Below are positions 48,725 to 57,516 of a stretch of 64,000 bases of DNA, in pieces; within the stretch, counting starts at the first letter, position 1, and the number at the start of each line of letters is the position of its first letter. This DNA comes from Bradyrhizobium sp. SZCCHNS1050 (GTDB taxonomy: Bacteria > Pseudomonadota > Alphaproteobacteria > Rhizobiales > Xanthobacteraceae). The position numbers and the translations under genes were made by a program. The notes below the pieces were generated by a model. It was not told the DNA's origin. It did no database searches and saw nothing but the letters and a program-made list of their open reading frames with translations. The stretch is from contig NZ_JAUETR010000004.1 in assembly GCF_032484785.1 (NCBI RefSeq), forward strand, positions 62,001-126,000, in the 5' to 3' direction.

Positions 48725-49123
48725 TCAGTCAGCATCCCTGCGCGCGTCGAAGCGCGAGCGCGCCTGCTCGATCAGCTCCTGGTGCTGCATGGCCCACTGT
48801 CCGAGCGCCTGCACCGGCTGCGACAGCCCGCGGCCGAGATCGGTCAGCTCATAATCCACCCGCGGCGGGATGGTCGGAAACACCGTCCGCGTCACCAGCC
48901 CGTCGCGCTCGAGGCCGCGCAGGGTCAAGGTCAGCATTCGCTGGGAGATGCCGCCGACGAGCCGCTTCAGCTCATTGAAGCGCTTCGGCCCGTCCTGAAG
49001 CATCATGATGACGAACACGCTCCATTTGTCGCCGACACGCGCCAGGATCGAGGCCACACCCCGGCAATCATTATGATTTGGCTGCGTCGGGAGGTCGGGA
49101 TCATCGCTGTCAGCAGGGGTCAT
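48725..49123 (-). CDS. HxlR-family transcriptional regulator
   Basis: 132 residues. Core: CRGVASILARVGDKWSVFVI, LQDGPKRFNELKRLVGGISQ, then RMLTLTLRGLERDGLVTR, the winged helix of HxlR/QorR/YodB regulators. Cys20 (HNDC) is at the position of the conserved redox-sensing Cys of quinone and diamide sensors. Divergent from an azoreductase, a classical target of such regulators. Confidence 0.92.
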   Translation of the reverse strand: MTPADSDDPDLPTQPNHNDCRGVASILARVGDKWSVFVIMMLQDGPKRFNELKRLVGGISQRMLTLTLRGLERDGLVTRTVFPTIPPRVDYELTDLGRGLSQPVQALGQWAMQHQELIEQARSRFDARRDAD

Positions 49124-49168
49124 GGCTGTGCCCGGGTTTCAAAAATGTGCGTTCTTGTGGGGTTACAG

Positions 49169-49184
49169 CATAGTCACTCATAGT
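49169..49184. promoter_or_regulatory. Candidate HxlR operator: CATAGT direct repeat
   Basis: CATAGT occurs twice with starts exactly 10 bases apart, one helical turn, between the divergent HxlR and azoreductase genes. GTTAC pentamers lie on both sides (49162-49166, 49191-49195). Confidence 0.4.
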
Positions 49185-49220
49185 GCGCCAGTTACAAACC
49201 AATACCGAGGTAACTGACCA

Positions 49221-49832
49221 ATGACCCTCCTCCTCCACATCGACTCCAGCGTGCTCGGCCCCAACTCCGTCAGCCGTCAGGTGTCCGCCGCGATCGTCGC
49301 ACGGCTCCGTCAGATCACGCCGGGGCTGGAGGTGACTTACCGAGATGTCGCAGCCGAGCCGCTGTCGCATCTGTCCGGAACGCATGTCGCCGTCGCATAC
49401 GGTGCGCCCGTTGAGGATCCCGCAGTGAAAGCTGATGTCGCGGCCGGACAGGCCGTGCTGGAGGAGTTCCTGGCCGCCGATATCGTCGTGATCGGCGCCC
49501 CTATGTACAACTTCTCCATCCCGAGCCAGCTCAAGGCCTGGGTCGACCGCATCGCTGTCAAGGGCAAGACTTTCACCTATGGCCCGAACGGCCCGCAAGG
49601 CCTGGCCGGTGGCAAGCGTATTATCGTGGCGGTCTCGCGCGGCGGCCATTACGGCGCGGACACGCCGATGGCGGCATTCGAACACCTGGAGACCTATTTG
49701 CGCAGTGTCTTCAGCTTCATCGGCGTCACGGATCTCGAATTCGTTGCGGCCGACGGTGTCCAGATCGGCCCGGAGCATCGCGAGCAGGCGCTGGCGAAGG
49801 CGATTCAGACGGCCGGCGGTCTCGCCGCTTGA
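49221..49832 (+). CDS. azoR: FMN-dependent NADH-azoreductase
   Basis: 203 residues. Flavodoxin-like fold: [39 protein letters not shown] (FMN-binding PMYNF), and AVSRGGHYG. It reduces azo compounds and quinones by two-electron transfer. GAGGTAAC precedes the ATG. Probably induced by electrophiles through the divergent HxlR protein. Confidence 0.95.
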   Translation: MTLLLHIDSSVLGPNSVSRQVSAAIVARLRQITPGLEVTYRDVAAEPLSHLSGTHVAVAYGAPVEDPAVKADVAAGQAVLEEFLAADIVVIGAPMYNFSIPSQLKAWVDRIAVKGKTFTYGPNGPQGLAGGKRIIVAVSRGGHYGADTPMAAFEHLETYLRSVFSFIGVTDLEFVAADGVQIGPEHREQALAKAIQTAGGLAA

Positions 49833-49838
49833 GTCCCT

Positions 49839-49868
49839 CGGTGGCTGCCGCCGGCAGCCACCGCTTTC
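49839..49868 (+). terminator. Terminator of azoR
   Basis: An 11-bp perfect stem (arms 49839-49849 and 49853-49863) with a 3-base loop, followed by CTTTC, 7 bases after the stop. Confidence 0.75.
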
Positions 49869-49946
49869 AATCCCGGGGGCAGGTCTCAAACCGCCACCGA
49901 CCCGGCCGGTTAGCCCCGAAAGATCGGCCCTCCGGCCGGCGAGCTC

Positions 49947-50096
49947 GTGGCACCGCCATCGCCGAAGGGCCGCGGCCTGTTTCCGATCCTGGTCGCACTG
50001 CGGCAGTGGAGCGAGGAATTCGACGAGCACCCCGACGAGATCGCCGCCGCGCTCGTCGACCGCGCGAACCGCAGGCCGGTTCGCAAGCGCTGCTGA
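49947..50096 (+). CDS. Possible 49-residue protein
   Basis: GTG-started frame MAPPSPKGRGLFPILVALRQ, WSEEFDEHPDEIAAALVDRA, NRRPVRKRC. Composition is balanced and third positions are GC-rich, as in real genes here. No clear ribosome binding site and no family known to me. It could be the tail of a decayed gene. Confidence 0.3.
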   Translation: MAPPSPKGRGLFPILVALRQWSEEFDEHPDEIAAALVDRANRRPVRKRC

Positions 50097-50167
50097 CTGC
50101 GGAGGACGGCCGGGTGCTGGCGCCGGAGAAACCACCCTCGCCCCGCGGCGGTGAGCGCGGGCGGCCG

Positions 50168-50380
50168 TCAGCAGAGCCTGCGGCGGCTGCGCAGCCTCAG
50201 ATGCTCCTCGGCCTCAAGGTTCGCCATGCGCAGGAGGTAATCGAGCATGTCGAGACGATGGCGCTGCGCCAGATGCGACAGGCTGGCCGTCACCTCGGCG
50301 ATCAGCGCCGCCGCGGCGTCGGGATCCTCCACCATCGCCTCGACGTCCGGGTCGCTTTTGTCCGCTGCCTTGGCCAACAA
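50168..50380 (-). CDS. Small helical hypothetical protein
   Basis: 70 residues. Predicted helices with acidic N-terminal half (DKSDPDVEAMVEDPDAAAAL) and LSHLAQRHRLDMLDYLLRMA, then a basic C-terminus (RLRSRRRLC). The heptad-like Leu spacing suggests a helical dimer. Not a named family. It sits alone between azoR and topA. Confidence 0.6.
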   Translation of the reverse strand: MLAKAADKSDPDVEAMVEDPDAAAALIAEVTASLSHLAQRHRLDMLDYLLRMANLEAEEHLRLRSRRRLC

Positions 50381-50603
50381 CCGTCACCCAGCATAAGGGA
50401 ATTTGACGAAAAACAACCTCAAGAGAGCGCGGTTCTCATCGTGCTCCGTACAACCTGATAGGTACTTCGCCGGTCCAACGCAATCGCCTTTCAACATCCC
50501 TCGATTTGACAGGAACCCCCTCACCACCCATGTTCGGGTCAACGCAGCCGGCGCGAATCCCGCGAAGCCAGCTTCAATCCTTCCACTAAGCCATTGGAAA
50601 TAC

Positions 50604-53375
50604 ATGAATATCGTCATCGTGGAGTCGCCTGCCAAGGCCAAGACGATCAACAAGTATCTGGGCTCCTCCTACGAGGTTCTGGCCTCTTTCGGTCATGTCC
50701 GCGACCTTCCGGCCAAGAACGGTTCCGTCGATCCGGACGAGAATTTCCGCATGATCTGGGAGGTCGATCCCAAGGCGGCGGGCCGACTCAACGACATCGC
50801 CAAATCGCTGAAGGGCGCTGACCGGCTGATTCTCGCCACCGACCCTGATCGCGAAGGCGAAGCGATTTCCTGGCATGTGCTGGAGGTGTTGAAGGAGAAG
50901 CGCGCGCTCAAGGATCAGAAGATCGAGCGCGTCGTCTTCAACGCCATCACCAAGCAGGCCGTCTCGGAGGCGATGAAGCATCCGCGGCAGATCGACGGTG
51001 CGCTGGTCGACGCCTACATGGCGCGCCGCGCACTCGATTACCTCGTGGGCTTCACTCTCTCTCCCGTGCTGTGGCGCAAGCTGCCGGGCGCCCGCTCGGC
51101 CGGACGCGTGCAGTCGGTCGCGCTGCGCCTCGTCTGCGATCGCGAGCTGGAGATCGAGAAGTTCGTGCCGCGCGAATACTGGTCGCTGATCGCAACCTTG
51201 GCGACGCCGCGCGGCGACACCTTCGAGGCGCGTCTCGTCGGCGCCGATGGCAAGAAGATCCAGCGGCTCGACATCGGCACCGGCGCGGAGGCCGAGGATT
51301 TCAAGACCGCGCTCAACGCGGCGAGCTACACGGTCGCGACCGTCGACGCCAAGCCGGCGCGCCGCAACCCGCAGGCGCCCTTCACGACGTCGACCCTGCA
51401 GCAGGAAGCGAGCCGCAAGCTCGGCTTCGCGCCGGCGCACACGATGCGCATCGCGCAGCGTCTCTATGAAGGCATCGACATCGGCGGCGAAACCACCGGT
51501 CTCATTACCTATATGCGAACCGACGGCGTGCAGATCGACGGCTCGGCGATCACCCAGGCCCGCAAGGTGATCGGCGAGATCTACGGCAACAAATATGTGC
51601 CGGAGAGCCCGCGCCAGTACCAGGCCAAGGCCAAGAACGCCCAGGAAGCGCATGAAGCGATCCGCCCGACCGACCTGTCGCGCAAGCCCGCCGAGCTACG
51701 CAAGCGGCTCGATGACGACCAGGCCAAGCTCTACGAGCTGATCTGGACCCGCACCATCGCGAGCCAGATGGAATCCGCCGAGCTGGAGCGCACCACCGTC
51801 GACATCATCGCCAAGGCCGGCGCCCGCACCCTGGAGCTGCGCGCCACCGGCCAGGTCATCAAGTTCGACGGCTTCCTCGCCCTCTATCAGGAAGGCCGCG
51901 ACGACGAGGAGGACGAGGACGGCCGCCGCCTGCCGCAGATGAGCCCGAACGAGCCGCTGAAGCGGCAGAATCTCGCCGTCACCCAGCATTTCACCGAGCC
52001 GCCGCCGCGCTTCTCGGAGGCCTCGCTGGTCAAGCGCATGGAGGAGCTCGGCATCGGCCGGCCCTCGACCTATGCCTCGATCCTGCAGGTGCTGAAGGAC
52101 CGCGGCTATGTGAAGCTCGAAAAGAAGCGGCTGCACGGCGAGGACAAGGGCCGCGTCGTCATCGCCTTCCTGGAGAACTTCTTCCGCCGCTACGTCGAGT
52201 ACGATTTCACGGCGGATCTCGAGGAGCAGCTCGACCGCATCTCCAACAACGAGATCGCCTGGCAGCAGGTGCTGAAGGATTTCTGGACCGGCTTCATCGG
52301 CGCCGTCGACGACATCAAGGATCTGCGCGTGGCGCAGGTGCTCGACGCGCTCGACGAGATGCTGGGGCCGCACATCTACCCGCCGCGCGACGATGGCGGC
52401 GATGTCCGGCAGTGCCCGACCTGCGGCACCGGACGGCTCAACCTCAAGGCCGGCAAGTTCGGCGCCTTCGTCGGCTGCTCGAACTATCCGGAATGCCGCT
52501 ACACCCGCCCGCTCGCCGCCGACAGCGAGGCCGCGGCCGACCGCGTGCTCGGCCAGGATCCGGACACCGGCCTCGACGTCGTCGTCAAGGCCGGCCGCTT
52601 CGGCCCCTACATCCAGCTCGGCGAGCAGAAGGATTACGCCGAGGGCGAGAAGCCGAAGCGCGCCGGCATCCCGAAAGGGACGTCGCCCGCGAGCCTCGAG
52701 CTCGACTACGCGCTGAAGCTGCTGTCGCTGCCGCGTGAGGTGGGCATCCATCCGGAGACGGGTCTGCCGATCATCGCCAATCTCGGCCGCTTCGGGCCGT
52801 TCGTGAAGCACGACAAGACGTATGCGAGCCTGGAGGCCGGCGACGAGGTGTTCGACATCGGCCTCAACCGCGCCGTCACCCTGATCGCCGAGAAGATCGC
52901 CAAGGGCCCGAGCAAGCGGTTCGGCGCCGATCCCGGCAAGGCGCTCGGCGACCATCCCTCGCTCGGCCCTGTCGCCGTCAAGGCCGGCCGCTACGGCGCC
53001 TATGTCACCGCCGGCGGCGTCAACGCCACCATTCCCGGCGACAAGGAAAAGGATACGATCACGCTCGCCGAGGCGATCGTCCTGCTCGACGAGCGCGCCG
53101 CCAAGGGCGGCGGCAAGAAGGCCAAGGGCAAGGCTGCTGCGAAGCCGGCCAAGGCTGCCAGCAAAGCGGCTGCCAGCAAGGCCAAGCCGAAGACCGGCGG
53201 CGACGACGACACGCCGAAGCCGGCGAAAAAGGCCGTGGCGAAGAAGGCGGCCGCCAAACCGAAATCAGACTCCACCAGCAAGGCGCGTGCGCCGGTTGCC
53301 AAGGCCGCCAAGACCTCGGCCAAGCCTGCGACCAAGGCGACGCCCAAGAAAAGCGCCGGCAAGGCCCGCGGATGA
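50604..53375 (+). CDS. topA: DNA topoisomerase I
   Basis: 923 residues from MNIVIVESPAKAKTINKYLG; upstream codons are not conserved-looking. Relaxes negative supercoils by single-strand passage. Toprim domain with the Glu in VESPAKAKT and Asp in TDPDREGEAISW. The active-site Tyr is Tyr303 in LITYMRTDG. One C-terminal zinc ribbon (CPTCGTGRLNL ... CSNYPECRYTR), then topo repeats (GRFGPYIQLG, GRFGPFVKH, GRYGAYVTAGG), and a Lys/Ala/Pro tail of about 90 residues. Confidence 0.96.
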   Translation: MNIVIVESPAKAKTINKYLGSSYEVLASFGHVRDLPAKNGSVDPDENFRMIWEVDPKAAGRLNDIAKSLKGADRLILATDPDREGEAISWHVLEVLKEKRALKDQKIERVVFNAITKQAVSEAMKHPRQIDGALVDAYMARRALDYLVGFTLSPVLWRKLPGARSAGRVQSVALRLVCDRELEIEKFVPREYWSLIATLATPRGDTFEARLVGADGKKIQRLDIGTGAEAEDFKTALNAASYTVATVDAKPARRNPQAPFTTSTLQQEASRKLGFAPAHTMRIAQRLYEGIDIGGETTGLITYMRTDGVQIDGSAITQARKVIGEIYGNKYVPESPRQYQAKAKNAQEAHEAIRPTDLSRKPAELRKRLDDDQAKLYELIWTRTIASQMESAELERTTVDIIAKAGARTLELRATGQVIKFDGFLALYQEGRDDEEDEDGRRLPQMSPNEPLKRQNLAVTQHFTEPPPRFSEASLVKRMEELGIGRPSTYASILQVLKDRGYVKLEKKRLHGEDKGRVVIAFLENFFRRYVEYDFTADLEEQLDRISNNEIAWQQVLKDFWTGFIGAVDDIKDLRVAQVLDALDEMLGPHIYPPRDDGGDVRQCPTCGTGRLNLKAGKFGAFVGCSNYPECRYTRPLAADSEAAADRVLGQDPDTGLDVVVKAGRFGPYIQLGEQKDYAEGEKPKRAGIPKGTSPASLELDYALKLLSLPREVGIHPETGLPIIANLGRFGPFVKHDKTYASLEAGDEVFDIGLNRAVTLIAEKIAKGPSKRFGADPGKALGDHPSLGPVAVKAGRYGAYVTAGGVNATIPGDKEKDTITLAEAIVLLDERAAKGGGKKAKGKAAAKPAKAASKAAASKAKPKTGGDDDTPKPAKKAVAKKAAAKPKSDSTSKARAPVAKAAKTSAKPATKATPKKSAGKARG

Positions 53376-53379
53376 GAAA

Positions 53380-55761
53380 ATGACCCAAAAGCGCGACATC
53401 GGCTTCCCTTCGCGGGAGGCCATCGTCGCCTTCATCCGCGCCAATCCGGGCAAGGTTGGCACCAAGGACATCGCCCGCGCGTTCGGCCTGAAGAACGCCG
53501 ATCGCGTCGCGCTCAAGCAGTTGCTGCGCGAACTCGTCGCCGACGGCACGGTGAAGAAGAGCGGCCGCAAGAAGGTCGTCGAGACCGCGTCCCTGCCGGC
53601 CACGCTGGTCGCCGACATCACCGGGCGCGACAGTGACGGCGAATTGATCGCCAAGCCGGCCGAGTGGGACGAGGCCGAGCAGTCCGAGCCGCCGCGCATC
53701 CGCATCCACACGCCGCGTCATGCCGGGCCGGGCTCGGTGGCCGGCGTCGGCGACCGCGCGCTGCTGCGGGTCGAGCCGATCAAGGATGATGGCGGCGTCT
53801 CCTATCGCGGCCGCGTCCTCAAGGTGCTGGATCAGGCGCGGCCGCGCGTGCTCGGCATTTTCCGCAGCAATCCAGGCGGCGGCGGCCGCCTGATTCCGGT
53901 CGACAAGAAGCAGGCCGGACGCGAGCTCTCCATCGCCCCCGCCGACACCAAGGACGCCAAGGACGGCGATCTCATCAGCGTCGACCTGCTGCGCGGCCGC
54001 GGCTACGGCCTGCCCTCGGGCCGGGTGAAGGAGCGCTACGGCTCGGTCGCGACCGAGAAGGCGATCAGCCTGATCGCCATCCATGCCCACGAGATCCCGA
54101 TGGACTTCTCGGCCGCAGCCGTCGCTGAGGCCGAAGCCGCGCAGCCCGCGACCTTGAAGGGCCGCGAGGACTGGCGCGAGCTGCCGCTGGTCACGATCGA
54201 TCCGCCCGATGCCAAGGACCACGACGACGCGGTTCATGCCGAGCCGGATCCCGATCCGAACAATGTCGGCGGCTTCATTGTCCATGTCGCCATCGCCGAC
54301 GTCGCCTACTATGTGCGGCCGGGATCGGCGCTCGACCGCGACGCGCTGATCCGCGGCAACTCGGTCTACTTCCCCGACCGCGTCGTGCCGATGCTGCCGG
54401 AGCGCATCTCCAACAATCTGTGCTCGCTGGTGCCGGGCGAAGCGCGCGGCGCGCTCGCCGTGCGCATGGTGCTCGGGGCCGACGGCCGCAAGCGCTCGCA
54501 CTCGTTCCACCGCGTGCTGATGCGCTCGGCCGCCAAACTGTCCTACGCACAGGCGCAGGCCGCCATCGATGGCAAGCCGGACGACGTCACCGGTCCCCTG
54601 CTCGAGCCGATCCTGAAGCCGCTTTATGCCGCCTATGAGGTCGCCAAGCGCGGCCGGGACGCGCGCGATCCGCTCGACCTCGACATTCCCGAGCGCAAGA
54701 TCCTGCTCAAGAAAGACGGCACGGTCGACCGCGTCGTCGTGCCGGAGCGCCTCGACGCCCACAGACTGATCGAGGAGTTCATGATCTCGGCCAACGTCGC
54801 CGCGGCCGAACTGCTGGAGAAGAAGGCGCTGCCGCTGATCTACCGCGTGCATGACGAGCCGACGGTGGAGAAGATCCATGCGCTGCAGGAATTCCTGAAG
54901 ACGCTCGACGTGCCCTTTGCCAAGAGCGGCGCGCTCAGGCCATCGCTGTTCAACCGCGTGCTGACGCTGGTGGCCGGCCAGGACTACGAGCATCTCGTCA
55001 ACGAGGTCGTGCTGCGCTCGCAGGCGCAGGCGGAATATTCGACCGACAATTACGGACATTTCGGCCTGAACCTGCGCCGCTACGCGCATTTCACCTCACC
55101 GATCCGCCGCTACGCCGACCTCGTCGTGCATCGCGGCCTGCTGCGCGCGCTGGGCCTCGGTGACGGCGCCCTGCCCGACAGCGAGACGCCGGATCATCTC
55201 ACCGAGGTCGCGGCGCAGATCTCGGTCACCGAGCGGCGCGCGATGAAGGCTGAGCGCGAGACTGCCGACCGCCTGATCGCCCATCACTTGGCGGACCGAG
55301 TCGGCGCCACTTTCCAGGGCCGCATTTCCGGCGTCACCCGCGCCGGCCTCTTCATCAAGCTCGACGAGACCGGCGCCGACGGCCTGGTTCCGATCCGGAC
55401 CCTCGGCACGGAATATTTCGACTATGATGAGACGCGGCATGCGCTGATCGGCCAGCGCAGCGGTGCCATGCACCGGCTGGGTGACGTCGTCGACGTGCGT
55501 CTGGTAGAAGCTCAGCCGGTGGCCGGCGCGCTGCGCTTCGAACTCTTGACGCAGGCCGACGTGCTTGTCTCGCGCCACGGCCGCCGCGAGCGGCCGAAGG
55601 GCAAGGCCGGGATCAAGGCAAGGGCCAAGAGCAAGGCAACGAAGCGCGCCAAGGCCGAGGCGCGGCCGAAGCACAAAGAAAAAAACCGCAAGGAAAGTCA
55701 AACGGCAGGGGCAAAACGCAAGCCCGGCACATCGAAGAAAGGCAGATCGTGGACGCCATGA
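53380..55761 (+). CDS. rnr: Ribonuclease R
   Basis: 793 residues from MTQKRDIGFPSREAIVAFIR, 4 bases after topA. A 3'-5' exoribonuclease that degrades structured RNA. N-terminal winged helix, cold-shock domains, then the RNB domain with active-site aspartates in TIDPPDAKDHDDAVHAEPD. Later blocks: HFTSPIRRYADLVVHRGL. An S1 domain (FQGRISGVTRAGLFIKLDE) and a basic Lys/Arg tail follow. The stop overlaps the DUF983 gene. Confidence 0.96.
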   Translation: MTQKRDIGFPSREAIVAFIRANPGKVGTKDIARAFGLKNADRVALKQLLRELVADGTVKKSGRKKVVETASLPATLVADITGRDSDGELIAKPAEWDEAEQSEPPRIRIHTPRHAGPGSVAGVGDRALLRVEPIKDDGGVSYRGRVLKVLDQARPRVLGIFRSNPGGGGRLIPVDKKQAGRELSIAPADTKDAKDGDLISVDLLRGRGYGLPSGRVKERYGSVATEKAISLIAIHAHEIPMDFSAAAVAEAEAAQPATLKGREDWRELPLVTIDPPDAKDHDDAVHAEPDPDPNNVGGFIVHVAIADVAYYVRPGSALDRDALIRGNSVYFPDRVVPMLPERISNNLCSLVPGEARGALAVRMVLGADGRKRSHSFHRVLMRSAAKLSYAQAQAAIDGKPDDVTGPLLEPILKPLYAAYEVAKRGRDARDPLDLDIPERKILLKKDGTVDRVVVPERLDAHRLIEEFMISANVAAAELLEKKALPLIYRVHDEPTVEKIHALQEFLKTLDVPFAKSGALRPSLFNRVLTLVAGQDYEHLVNEVVLRSQAQAEYSTDNYGHFGLNLRRYAHFTSPIRRYADLVVHRGLLRALGLGDGALPDSETPDHLTEVAAQISVTERRAMKAERETADRLIAHHLADRVGATFQGRISGVTRAGLFIKLDETGADGLVPIRTLGTEYFDYDETRHALIGQRSGAMHRLGDVVDVRLVEAQPVAGALRFELLTQADVLVSRHGRRERPKGKAGIKARAKSKATKRAKAEARPKHKEKNRKESQTAGAKRKPGTSKKGRSWTP

Positions 55762-56204
55762 CCTCAACGCCCAGCACATTGCCCCCGCAGACGTGGACGC
55801 GCGACACCGGCCTCGCCGAGAAGCGCGACGTCTGGACAGCGATGAAGCGCGGCCTGCGCGGCCGCTGCCCGCGCTGCGGCGAGGGCAAGCTGTTCCGCGC
55901 CTTCCTGAAGGTCGCGGACAACTGCGACCGCTGCGGCCAGGATTTCTCCGGGCATCGCGCCGACGATCTTCCAGCCTATCTCGTGATCGTCATCGTCGGC
56001 CACATCATCGTGCCGCTGGTGCTCTCGATCGAGACCAACTACGCGCCGCCGGTGGCGCTGCAGCTCGCAATCTATCTGCCGGTGACCTTGGTCGCCGCGC
56101 TCGCCTTGATTCAGCCGGTCAAGGGCGCCGTCGTCGGGCTGCAATGGGCGTTCCGCATGCACGGCTTCGACGACAATCCGGTGGAAGGCATTCCGCCGGT
56201 CTGA
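55758..56204 (+). CDS. DUF983 membrane protein
   Basis: 148 residues from the ATG overlapping the rnr stop (ATGA); a GTG at 55749 would add three. Two zinc-knuckle-like CxxC pairs (GRCPRCGEGKLF and NCDRCGQDF) followed by two membrane segments (AYLVIVIVGHIIVPLVLSI and LQLAIYLPVTLVAALALI). This is the DUF983 layout. Function unknown; coupled to rnr. Confidence 0.9.
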   Translation: MTSTPSTLPPQTWTRDTGLAEKRDVWTAMKRGLRGRCPRCGEGKLFRAFLKVADNCDRCGQDFSGHRADDLPAYLVIVIVGHIIVPLVLSIETNYAPPVALQLAIYLPVTLVAALALIQPVKGAVVGLQWAFRMHGFDDNPVEGIPPV

Positions 56205-56244
56205 GCGACCAGACAATCAACGAATAAGAAAAAGCGGGGAGGAC

Positions 56245-57003
56245 ATGAGCGAGACGGCACAGGCCACGGGCGCAGCGGCGGGCAAGCCGGCCGAGAAGGA
56301 AGCCGACCATCATCCCTACACCAAGCCGAAGGATGCTGCGACGTTGATCCTGGTGGATCGCAGCGGCACGGTGCCGAAGGTGCTGGTCGGCAAGCGCCAC
56401 GACAAGGTCGTGTTCATGCCCGGCAAGTTCGTCTTCCCGGGCGGCCGCGTCGACAAGTCAGATCATCGCATCCCCGTCGCAGCGCCGATGCCGGCCGAGC
56501 TCGAAGCCAATCTGTTCAAGGGCAAGCCGCAGACGACGGCCTCGCGCGCGAAGTCGCTCGCCGTCGCCGCGATCCGCGAGGCCTGTGAGGAAACCGGTCT
56601 CTGTCTCGGACGCAAGGTCGGCGGCTCCGCGCCGAAACTGGACGGGCCATGGGCGCCGTTCGCTGACGCCGGCCTGCTGCCCGATCCCTCCGGCCTGTTC
56701 CTGATCGCCCGCGCCATCACCCCGCCCGGCCGCATCAAGCGCTTCGACACGCGCTTCTTCACCGCCGATGCCTCCGCCATCACCCATCGCGTCGACGGCG
56801 TGATCCACGCCGATGCGGAGCTGGTCGAGCTGGTCTGGGTCGAGCTCGGCTCCAAGCCGCTCGCCGATCTGCACCCGATGACCAAGAACGTGCTCCACGA
56901 GCTCGACCGCCGCCTCGCCACCGGCCCGCTGCGCCACGACGCCCCGGTGCCGTTCTTCCATTTCTACGGCGGCAAGATGCAGAAGGACGTCCTGGGCGGG
57001 TGA
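56245..57003 (+). CDS. Nudix hydrolase with an insertion in the Nudix box
   Basis: 252 residues, GGGGAGG upstream. The Nudix motif is split: the Gly-rich start FPGGRVDKSD is separated by about 40 residues from AVAAIREACEETGL, which supplies the REUXEEXGU part. Such insertions occur in NUDT19/CoA-hydrolase-like Nudix proteins. Expected to cleave a nucleoside diphosphate linked to another group; substrate unknown. Confidence 0.88.
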   Translation: MSETAQATGAAAGKPAEKEADHHPYTKPKDAATLILVDRSGTVPKVLVGKRHDKVVFMPGKFVFPGGRVDKSDHRIPVAAPMPAELEANLFKGKPQTTASRAKSLAVAAIREACEETGLCLGRKVGGSAPKLDGPWAPFADAGLLPDPSGLFLIARAITPPGRIKRFDTRFFTADASAITHRVDGVIHADAELVELVWVELGSKPLADLHPMTKNVLHELDRRLATGPLRHDAPVPFFHFYGGKMQKDVLGG

Positions 57004-57037
57004 TCGCACTGCTCACGGCGCCCCGCCGCGGCGATGC

Positions 57038-57418
57038 TCAGTCGTGAACGATGGCGGTGACCTCGATTTCGACCCGTGCCCTCTCAGGCGTGAGGCCCGC
57101 GACCTTCACCAGCGTGCTCGCGGGCCGCACTGCCCCGAAGGCCTCGCTATGCGCGCGGGCCACCGCGTCGGTGTCCGCCATGTCGGTCACGTAGACCACC
57201 GTCCGCACCACGTGCCGGAGATCCGCCCCGGCCTGCTGCAAGGCGCCGGCGATGATGGCCATCACGCTCGTTGCCTGGCCGAAGGCATCGCTGTCCAGAT
57301 CGATACCGCGCGCAGTCGTTCCCGAGACGAAGACCTGGTTGCCGACCCTCACCGCCCGCGCATAGCCGTAGGTCTCCTCGAATGGATAGCCCGAGGAGAT
57401 GTTGAGCCTCTCTGACAA
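57038..57418 (-). CDS. RidA-family (YjgF) protein
   Basis: 126 residues from a TTG start, chosen because AAGGAG lies 7 bases upstream and the family fold starts at MSERLNISSGYPFEETYGYA. Blocks: VGNQVFVSGTTA, RTVVYVTDMAD, and the C-terminal EIEVTAIV. The Arg that binds the imine carboxylate is in RPASTLVKV (family: P-A-R/S-x-x). RidA proteins hydrolyse reactive enamines and imines. Longer annotated starts are artefacts of the open frame. Confidence 0.86.
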   Translation of the reverse strand: MSERLNISSGYPFEETYGYARAVRVGNQVFVSGTTARGIDLDSDAFGQATSVMAIIAGALQQAGADLRHVVRTVVYVTDMADTDAVARAHSEAFGAVRPASTLVKVAGLTPERARVEIEVTAIVHD

Positions 57419-57516
57419 GCCAGTGCTCCTTGCAAGCCGCGAAGATGCCGAAAGACGTGCTGGGCGGCTAAGCCGATGGGTCGTAGAGTAGGCCACACGT
57501 ATCGTGGAGCCAATCC

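Noticed and set aside
51696..52955. 419-codon minus-strand frame opposite topA
   Set aside because: Shadow of topA; Leu/Glu/Arg-rich without motifs.
53059..55089. 676-codon minus-strand frame opposite rnr
   Set aside because: High-GC antisense shadow. The plus strand encodes an intact RNase R with RNB and S1 motifs.
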